Position numbers and translations under genes: made by a program
The notes under the pieces: model-generated
Seen by the model: only the letters and a program-made list of their open reading frames with translations
Told to the model about the DNA's origin: nothing
Databases searched by the model: none
Assembly: GCF_000422465.1 (NCBI RefSeq)
Contig: NZ_KE383842.1
Coordinates: 1,633,845 to 1,697,844 of the forward strand
Source: Paenibacillus harenae DSM 16969
GTDB lineage: Bacteria; Bacillota; Bacilli; Paenibacillales; Paenibacillaceae
Direction: 5' to 3'
DNA: 64,000 nucleotides
In this document: positions 54,801 to 62,500 of the stretch, one piece after another
Layout: every line of letters begins with the position of its first letter
Position numbering within the stretch: position 1 is the first letter of the stretch

Positions 54801-56513
54801 CAGAAACATTTCCGCTCCGCTGTTATCCAGCATATAAGCAGCCCGTTCTGCCGGAAGGTCCGGATCGATCGGCACGAATGCGCCGCCGGCCTTCAGTACG
54901 GCAAGCACTCCCGTCACATAGGCAATCGAACGGTCAGCCATGATGCCGACCGGCTTGCCTGGACCGACGCCCTGCCGCCGTAATCTGTGCGCCATCTGAT
55001 TCGCCGCTTCATTCAGCTCACTGTAGGTGATTTGCTCAGCGCCGGACACGATAGCCGCCGCTTCCGCCGAACGAGCTGCCTGCTCTTCAAACAAACGGTG
55101 AACCGTGTGCTCCGATTGATAGTCGCAAGCCTCGCCGTGAAACGATTCCAGCAGCCGCTGCTCTTCGTTGGTAACGATTCGCATGCTGCGGACAGGCAGG
55201 CCCGGGTCTGCAGCAGCTTGTTCAGCCAACGTAATGAGATGGCCTTCAATGGCTTGAAGCAGCATCGGATCATATACGGAGGCATTGAAAATAAGCTTTA
55301 CGGTCAAGTCGTCGCTCGGAAGCACCATGATGTTCAGGTCATAGCTTGTCTGCTCGTACATGCTTACATCGCCTATATCGAAGCCGAGCGCATCCTCCGA
55401 ACCGCTCTCTGAAACTTCCTTTTCAACCGGATAATTCTCAAACACGATAATATGGTTAATCAGATTATTTTTTAGTTCCGTCAAGTTTTGAATGTCGTAC
55501 AGCGGCATGTAGTCATAGCCTTCTGATTCGATGGCCTTCCTCTGTACGCTTGCCGCCAGCTCCGCGAACGAATCATTCCCCGAAGCGCGTATGCGAACCG
55601 GAATCGTGTTAATAAACAGCCCGACCATCGTTTCGATACCGGGCAGCTCCGATGGACGGCCGGATACGACAGAGCCGAATACGACGTCATCCAAATGATT
55701 GTACCGCTGCAGCATCACGCCCCATAACGTTTGGAACAAGCTGTTTAACGTGATCTGAAGGCTGCTTGCCAGCTCCTGAAGCTTGCGGGAAAGCTCAAGA
55801 CCGAAGCCGAAGCGCAACTCTGCCTGCTCATAGCTGCCCGTTTGAACGTTTGAAGCGGCTTTGCGTTTCGGAAGCGATACCCCCTGCTCATAGTCGCCAA
55901 GCAGCTCCCGCCAGTAGGCTAACGCTTTTTCCTTGTCTTGTTTTTCCAGCCATTTGATGTAATCGCTGTAGGGCTGCGCAGGCGCGAGTGCAGGCGTTTC
56001 CCGCCGTTTCAGACATCCGTACATGCTGAACAATTCGTTAATAATGATCCCGAGACACCAGCCGTCCATTAGAATATGGTGATGGCTCCAGATCATTTCA
56101 TATTCGTCCGCTGCAAGACGGAAGACAATCATGCGCATCGGGATATCGCGGGACAAGTCGAAGCCTGCCTCACGATCCTTTTGTCTGGCGGACTCCAGGC
56201 TAACCTCTTGCGCCTCTTTGGTTAATCCAGACAAGTCCTCTAATTGAATTTTTAACGGACGATCCTTCAAGACGACCTGTATCGGGCGCTTGACCTTGTC
56301 GTATAAAAAAGTAGTCCGAAACACGTCGTACCGCTCAACAATCAGGTTCATGCTTTCCTCGAACAAGGCGACATTCAGCTCTCCGCGAATGCGAACGGTC
56401 ATTTGCTCAAAATAAGAGGCATCCCGGCTCATTAAAGTATGAAATAGCATACCTTCCTGCATCGGAGACAAATAATAAATATCCTTCACTTGCTCTTTCC
56501 TAAAAGTTGACAT
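48804..56513 (-). CDS. Nonribosomal peptide synthetase, C-A(Pro)-T-C-A(Phe)-T-C
   Basis: 2569 residues from the ATG at 56513 (AGAGGTG upstream; an in-frame TTG at 56531 also exists). The N-terminus MSTFRKEQVKDIYYLSPMQE is an acceptor communication sequence, followed by a condensation domain with HHILMDG near 145 of the type that takes a D-residue. A-domain 1: ATP motif at 620-630, pocket DVQFIAHVV (Pro), carrier S1013. Then C, A-domain 2 with pocket DAWTIAAIC (Phe), carrier S2075 and a complete condensation domain (about 2130-2569, HHIIADG) that ends the protein. Overall it strongly recalls TycB/GrsB. It adds Pro and Phe after Thr, and its last domain should join Phe to the Tyr loaded on the next protein. 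Confidence 0.95.
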   Translation of the reverse strand: MSTFRKEQVKDIYYLSPMQEGMLFHTLMSRDASYFEQMTVRIRGELNVALFEESMNLIVERYDVFRTTFLYDKVKRPIQVVLKDRPLKIQLEDLSGLTKEAQEVSLESARQKDREAGFDLSRDIPMRMIVFRLAADEYEMIWSHHHILMDGWCLGIIINELFSMYGCLKRRETPALAPAQPYSDYIKWLEKQDKEKALAYWRELLGDYEQGVSLPKRKAASNVQTGSYEQAELRFGFGLELSRKLQELASSLQITLNSLFQTLWGVMLQRYNHLDDVVFGSVVSGRPSELPGIETMVGLFINTIPVRIRASGNDSFAELAASVQRKAIESEGYDYMPLYDIQNLTELKNNLINHIIVFENYPVEKEVSESGSEDALGFDIGDVSMYEQTSYDLNIMVLPSDDLTVKLIFNASVYDPMLLQAIEGHLITLAEQAAADPGLPVRSMRIVTNEEQRLLESFHGEACDYQSEHTVHRLFEEQAARSAEAAAIVSGAEQITYSELNEAANQMAHRLRRQGVGPGKPVGIMADRSIAYVTGVLAVLKAGGAFVPIDPDLPAERAAYMLDNSGAEMFLIQTDMIDRASAFVREGITLQLLQDELYAQESSDNLPPAAGSNDLLYVIYTSGTTGLPKGVMLEHKNMVNLLSYVWTKTTVPYHTKVLQYTTISFDVCYQEIFSTLLAGGTLCLIDNDTKSSVEKLTAWIGEQSIPVLFLPVPFLKFIFNEKDYAALFPHCVKHIITAGEQLVVSDGLRAYLREREVTLHNHYGPSETHVVTTLSLGALDTIAELPAIGRPISNTGIYILNSGMQLQPVGIPGELFITGENVGRGYIGNAQLTAEKFLQNPYRSAERMYRTGDLACWLPNGDIELQGRMDHQVKIRGHRIELGEIESRLLNHPAITEAAALAYEDNQKSKYLCAYFAASEMLTTAGLRDYMLEALPDYMVPSFFVQLERLPITPNGKTDRRGLPMPEGSPDTGAAYVAPTNELQRKLATIWEEVLGVAQVGIRDSFFALGGHSLKAMMLVSGISKQCGVDVPLRILFERPTIEALTPYLADDKQADTDYVPAVPQAKKQELYPVSSAQKRMFVLNQLGGAHTGYNIPGIFLLEGEIDIARFEEAMRKLVDRHESLRTSFTLTDGEPVQRVHDSIPFNVNRIDISDQPEAAHEPAKLIERFVRPFDLHAAPLFRVELVKLAADRHLLLFDLHHIIADGVSLGIVIKEFTALYHGEELPELRIQFKDIAVWQNSLVGSEAFSRKEAFWLEQFSGDLPLLDLPADYARPAVRSFEGDHLSMLVEPELAAALDELAAKEGATLYMVMLAAYFSLLYKYTGHTDMIVGSPVAGRTHDDMNHVVGMFVNTLALRAKPAGDKTFRALMKEVKETSLLAFEHQDYPYETLLEKLDMPRDLSRNPLFDAVFMVQNLSEGAEDPDGLKVTPCEFENKWSKFDLTLLAEPSSQGITLGVEFSTALFKKDSMVRFLSYYSEILKAVVRQPEQTLAEINMLTAEDSLMLLEDFNDTSAEIPAEGTVSARFEQQASRMPHAAALKLGNYSLSYAELNAMADRMAARLRRNGVRAEAIVGVMMERSVEMVVSMLAIVKAGGAYLPIDIDYPAERIQYIVQDSGAKLLVTRQRDLDQVRGSIDAYSNLLVYEEDNDFVVHHDGQAAAGSLSSDDQAQEEQKQPCTPKSLAYVIYTSGTTGKPKGTLLEHRGLVNLQHYFQNHYGIGEGDRIAQFASSSFDASVWEIVMALFTGASLHIVPKESLNDYASFEAFMNEEQITVITLPPAFAIHLEPERLPYLRRLITAGSAASRELVTRWIDRVSYVNAYGPTETTICATACEIDEKLLAASISVPIGKPITNTKAYIVSHDNQLQPIGVPGELCIGGAGVARGYLNRPKLTDEKFVPCPFIQGERMYRTGDLARWQPDGSIEYLGRIDHQVKIRGFRIELGEIETAMLQKSSVDEAIVLALTDERGDAYLCAFYTAQISLDPAGMREHLEAKLPGYMLPARFIPLERMPLTANGKIDRRALHETAGTIFADGTLHIAPRTETEEKLAGLWSELLGAKRIGIHDDFFKLGGHSLKAMSLISKIIQVFGVKLELSSLFERSTLEALAAAIDRKERIETTAIVPLPNSPHYEVSAAQRRMYIMHQFEGEGTGYNMPGAMIIEGEINPDRLQDAFRSIIQRHETFRTTFHSTSGEPVQKIHMEAPFEISYRHAGEAELGSVLNEFVQPFDLEQAPLLRVGLVMLEPARHLLMFDMHHIIADGVSMAILVREFVELYAGRELPALNLQYKDFAAWQNQLFASSANDRMKAFWKAQFEGGVPQLSLPTDFGRQEKRDFAGDSITFGTIPGLKDKLLLLSEETGSTVFMVLLAAYHVLLSKYSGQTDIVIGVPAAGRPRAELDQVMGMFVNTLALRNIHDADLTFSAFILQVKKRTLEAFEHQDFPLEQLIAELDLQRDLSRNPLFDTVFSLQNIAGEAEEIDGLRFEPYEFESSIAKFDLTLSAVEEEADFRFSFEYAAALFKRDTVIRLAQHLIKVLETVTNDPSIRIGDIQLIEAGQMDNLLGEDVQFQF

Positions 56514-56549
56514 TCCGCACCTCTCTGACAAGCATATTCGCTCGCATTC

Positions 56550-59500
56550 TCATTTCAACTTATCTTCCAGCAGATCGAAAATGTCTTCCAATTCGTTAAT
56601 GGTCATCCCTTTCGAGCTAATATCGCTCGGCGTCAGCTCGGCATCCTCTTGCAAGGTACAATGGGCGATTACGCTGCTTAGCTGCGCGCGATAAGCGCCC
56701 ATAAAACGGTTCATCGTCTCTTCCGAAAATTCCAAGCCGTTGTAATGGCATTTCATGGATAATCGACCATCCTCAACGATGCCTCCGAAGTTCCATGCGA
56801 AGCTGTTTTCCGCCTTTGGGCTTACGGGAGACCCATTATCGTAATCCGACATCCTGAAGACGTCGTTCGTCACGTCTCCGTCAATCTGCCCCAAATAGTT
56901 GAAGCAAATCTCCGGCTCAAGGTCGAAGCGAAGAGCCGGCTTCGATTGCGGGGAGGTCATATATTTCAATAGGTCGTAGCCGATGCCTTTACCCGGGACG
57001 GCGCGAAGCTGTTCCTTCGTCAGCTTAATCTGCCTTGCTAAATGGCTGCCGCCTCCCGCGCTCATATCCAGCACAACCGGATATTGGGATGTGAACCAGC
57101 CGACTGTACGCGAAATGTCCAGCGCCTCCGAGATGGGTTCTCGCCCGTGCGATTCCAGGTTGATCCCGACTTGATCGATGCCGGACCATTCCTTCACGGC
57201 AAGACCTAACGCGGTCAAGAGCAAATCATTGATCTCCGTGTGATAAGCACGTCCGGCTCGCTTCAGCAGTTGATCCGTTTCTTGCTCATCCAGCTCGAAC
57301 TGTGCCGTCCGCAATGCCTGGAAATCACCGCGATCCGCATGTCGATCGCGAGGAAGAGGAATCACGCCTCTCTCCTCCAGCTCTCGCCAATAATCTGCTT
57401 CCCTTAGAAGAATCGGGTTATCCGCGTACTTACGGAGCTGCTCCGACCAATAGAGGAACGAGTCGGATTTGAGCGGCAGTCGAATCGGTTCCCCGATCAA
57501 TGCTTGGCTGTATGCCTGTTCCAGATCCTCGAACAAAATCCGCCATGATACGCCGTCAATGATAAGATGATGGGCGATCAGCAGCAAATGATCGCCGCTT
57601 ATTGTCCGGTAGTGCGCGGTCAGGAACAATGGTCCTGCCGATAGATTGATCGAGCTCTGGAGCTGCTCGGCATGTCGTGCAAGCGCCGAACGGTCATCCT
57701 TCTCGCCGGTTAAATCCATATACTCGTAAGTATACGTTCCTTCTTCCTCCTGCCCCCGATTGAAGGCCGTAAAGGAGCCTTCCCCATTTGGACGGAATAC
57801 GAAGCGCAGCGCATCATGATGCCGAACAATCGCATCAATGGCAGATCGGATCGCCTTTTCCTCGAACCGTTCCGGCGTATAGAGCATGACCGATTGATTC
57901 CAATGATGGGCATCGGTAAAGCGCTGCTTAAAGAACCAATGCTGAATCGCGGTTAACTCGGCATCGCCCGAGACAGGTCCTTGCGGGATGCTGCGGGTCA
58001 CGGCCTTCAGCCGCTGAGCAAGTTCACGGATTGTCGGGTACTGGAACAGATCCTTAATCTCCAGCTTCAGGCCATGCGCTCCGAGTCTGGCAGCTACTTG
58101 TATCGCTTTAATAGAATCGCCGCCAAGCGCAAAGAAATGATCAGACGAACCAATATGAGCGGCGCCAAGCACGCCTTGCCAAATGTCCGCCAGCAGCTGT
58201 TCCCGAATCGACTCCGGTGCGATATACGCGGTCCCGATCGTCATGCTCAGATCCGGTTCGGGCAGCGACTGCCGGTCGATTTTGCCATTTGAGGTGAGAG
58301 GAATTTTGTCCAGTTGGACAAAATAGGCCGGAACCATATAATCGGGCAGCGATTCTTTCGTAAATTCCCGCAGCTCGATGACGGTCATTTCTTCCTCGGC
58401 AACGATATAAGCGCATAACGCTTTACTTCCGTCCTCCTGCTCACGCGCGATAACCGTCGTCTCTTTTACTTTGTGATGCTTAATAAGTACGGTCTCGATC
58501 TCTCCCAGCTCGATTCGATGACCGCGGATTTTAACCTGATGGTCGATCCTTCCAAGATACTCCATCTCTCCGTTTGCCATTCTGCGAACTAAATCGCCGG
58601 TTCTGTACAGCCGTTCGCCAGACTTATACGGATTCGGCACGAAACGTTCCTTCGACAGCTCCTCCCGGTTCAAATACCCCCTGGCTACTCCATCCCCGCC
58701 GACATACAGCTCGCCGTTTACGCCAATCGGAACAAGCTTTTGCATGGAATCGAAAATATAGCAGGTAAGCGTAGGAATCGGCGTCCCGATATTGCTTACA
58801 TTGGTCGCAATTTCGCGATCTGTTATCGCTTTGTAAGTGACATGCACGGTCGTTTCGGTGATGCCATACATGTTGATCAGCTTTGCATCGGGATATTGGT
58901 CGCGGTAAGGACGGAGCATAGCCGGATTCAAAGCTTCCCCGCCAAAAATGACATACCGTACCGTTAAGCCCTGGTCCTGCCTGCGCAATTCTTCTTGAAT
59001 TAACGCATAGAAAGCAGTCGGCGTCTGATTCAGCACCGTCACCTTCTTCTGCCTCAGCAGCTCCGCAAATTCCTGCGGATTTTGCGCGGTATGGCGCGGA
59101 ACAACTACAACCTGGCCGCCGTATAGCAAAGCGCCGTACATTTCCCATACCGAGAAATCGAAGCAGTACGAATGAAACATGGTCCATACGTCCCGCTCAT
59201 TAAAATCAAATACAAGCCGATTGTTCGTTAACAGCCTTACAACATTCCGATGAGTGATCATAACGCCCTTCGGCTGTCCGGTCGTTCCGGACGTGTAGAT
59301 GATATAGGCTAAGTCATGCGGCTCATTGACCGCTTCCAAATCACTTTCGTTACCCGTGAAGGTTAAACTGTCGTGAAGATCGAAAACGATGCCCGCTTCG
59401 TCGTGAATAAGGTGGAGACAGGACGTTTGCGTAAGCAGCGCCTTCGGCTTGCTATCCTCCAAAATGTACTGAATCCGTTCCTCCGGATAAGCGGGATCGA

Positions 59501-62500
59501 TCGGCACATAGGCGCCCCCCGCCTTCAGAACGGCGAGCATGGCAACGATGATATCGGTCGAACGTTCCATCAGGATGGCTACAAGATTGTCACGCGTAAC
59601 GCCCGCTTCTTCCCGAAGACGCCTTGCCAGCATGTTGGCGCGTGCGTTCAGCTCACGATAGGTAAGCTCCCGATCCGCATCCGAGACGGCAATAAGCCCG
59701 CTATGATGGGATGCCTGCTGTTCGAATAAGGATGAAATCGTAGCCGTATGCGGATAGCTTGCCGCCGTATCGTTAAATCCGTTTAGCAATAGCTCGACTT
59801 CGCTGCTGTCTAACACGTCCAGCTCGGCTATTGTCTTCTCCGGATGAGCGGCAATCGCATGCAGCAGCCGGGTGTAATGGTTTCCTAACCGCTCCGCTGT
59901 CTCCGGGCGGTACAATGCAGCGGCATATTCGATGCTGAACTGGAGCGACTCATCTTGCTCAATCGCGCCAAAAGTCAGATCAAACTTCGCCATATCATTG
60001 GATTGCGGGTAGGACGTCAACCTTAAGTCTTCAAGCTGCAGATCGGCTGAATCCATGTTCTGCATAAGAAACATCGTGTCGAACAGTGGATTGCGGCTCA
60101 TGCTGCGCGGAATGCCCAACTGCTGCAGCAGCTCTTCGAGCGGATAATCCTGATGTTCGAACGCTTCGAGACAATGCCGTTTAACCTCGGCAAGATAATG
60201 ACGGAAAGCAAGCTCAGGCTTTGGCCTGGTACGGAGCGCAAGCGTGCCTACGAATAGCCCGGTCATATCCCGCAGCTCATCATGAGCCCGGCCGGCTGTC
60301 GGCGTACCGACGACAAAATCTTCCTGACCGGTATATTTGCCAAGCAGCACGTTATAGGCTGCAAACAGCACCATAAACAGCGTTGAGCCCGAAGCTGCCG
60401 CCAATTCGCGCAGCGAAGCGGTCAACTGCTCATTGGCCGCGAATTCATATCGCTTACCTGCAAAATCACGCACGAGCGGACGCGGGTAATCGGCAGGCAA
60501 ATCAAACACAGGCACGCCGCCTGTGAATTGATCCAGCCAGAAAGCCTCCTGCTTCTTCATCCGCTCCGAGTTCGCATCCTTGGATTGCCAAACGGCATAA
60601 TCCTTATACTGAATGTTCAGCGCAGGCAGCTGTTCACCGCGATACAGCGCGCCCATATCCTGTATCAAATGCCCAATGGTCATACCGTCGGCAATAATAT
60701 GGTGCACATCCAGAAGAAGCAGATGACGATCTTCCTCCAAATGAACGAGACCTGCACGCATGAGCGGAGCCTGCGTCAAATCGAAGGGGCGAACGAAATC
60801 GCGCACGATTTGTTCAGGCGGCACCGCATCGGATGCATAAAATAGGTTAAGTTCAAGCGCTGCGGATGCATGAATACGCTGAACGGGCTCCTCCCCCTGC
60901 AATTCGAACGAGGTCCGCAGCGGCTCATGCCGGTCGATCAGCTTCTGAAGGGCGTCCGTAAGCCTCTGCTTATCAAGAGGTCCTTCCATCAGCAAGGCAT
61001 CGGGCATGTTGTACGCCGTGCCGACGTTCTCAAACTGATGGATGACAAACATTCTTCGCTGCGCCGATGTTAACGGGTAGACTTCCTTTGGCTCAGCCGG
61101 TGCAATGGCGGCAAACGAGCCTTCCTCCCGGTTCCCTCCTTCAATGAAGCGGGCAATGCCGCGAATCGTCGGACGCTCGAACAGCTCTTTCAGCGGAATA
61201 TCCGTCTGCAGTTCCTTCTGGAGCCTGGCGGCTAACAGCATCGCTTTGAGCGAATGCCCTCCCAGCTGAAAAAAATCTTCCGTGACGCCAATATTCTCTA
61301 CCTGCAAAATTTGTTCCCATATCGGCTGAAGCTGCGCCTCAAGCAAGGTTTCGGGTGCCGTATATTCCCGGTTCCCTGTAGTGTTTGCTTCCGGAACCGG
61401 CAACGACTTGCGGTCCAGCTTGCCGTTGGATGTGTATGGCAATCGTTCTAGTCTAATATAATAGGCAGGATTCATATAGGACGGCAGCTCTATGCCCAAT
61501 ATCCTTTTTATAGAAGCTTCATCCCATTCGGCTCCTTCTTCCGCCGTTACATATGCGCATAGCTGCTTCGATCCCGAGCCGTCCTGCACGGCGAGCACTG
61601 CAGCGTCCTTAATGGCCGCCTGCTTGCGAAGCACGGCTTCGATCTCGCCCAATTCGATCCGGTAGCCGCGAATTTTCACTTGATGATCGATCCGTTCTAC
61701 AAATTCGATCTGGCCGTCCTCCGTCCATCGCGCCAGATCGCCCGTACGATAAAGCAAGCCGGCCCCTTCATCGAATGGATGTGGTACAAAATAATCCTTC
61801 ATCAGCTCAGGCTGATTCAAATATCCGCGGGCCAGTCCCACGCCGGCAACGCAGAGCTCGCCAACTGCGCCGACTGGCTGAAGCTGCCTGTCATTTCCTA
61901 GTATCCATACCTGCGTGTTGGCAATCGGAGCGCCGATCGTAATCCGCCTGCCGTCCTCGACGTGGCGCAAGCAGGTCGTTATGACACTGTTTTCCGTCGG
62001 ACCGTATTCATTAATCAATTCAAGACCTGGATTTACGCTCCTCGCACGGTTAACGACATCCTCCGTTACCTTCTCGCCTCCGAGTGTCACCGCTTTGAGC
62101 GATAAAGCTTCTTCCCGATCAAGGACATCAAGAATCGCAGCGAACATGGCAGGCACCGTGCTGAAATGCGTAATTCGCTCCGCCGCAATAAGCTTCTTCA
62201 GCGCGAACGGTTCCTTGGCCTCCGAAGCCTTCGCTAACAGAACGGACGAGCCTGCAATGATCGGCGTGAAGAACGTACTGACGAAAGCGTCGAATGCGTA
62301 GGACAAAAAGACGAGCGTACGATCCTCCGGACTGAATCGATACTCTTCTTTTCGCCAGAGCAGCGTATTCGCAATGCCGCGATGCTCGATCATGACCCCT
62401 TTAGGCTTGCCCGTCGTGCCCGATGTGTAAATGATATAAGCCAAATCGTTCGGCTGTACCGGAATCTCCAGATTGGATGTATCCTCCGCATAACCGCTTG

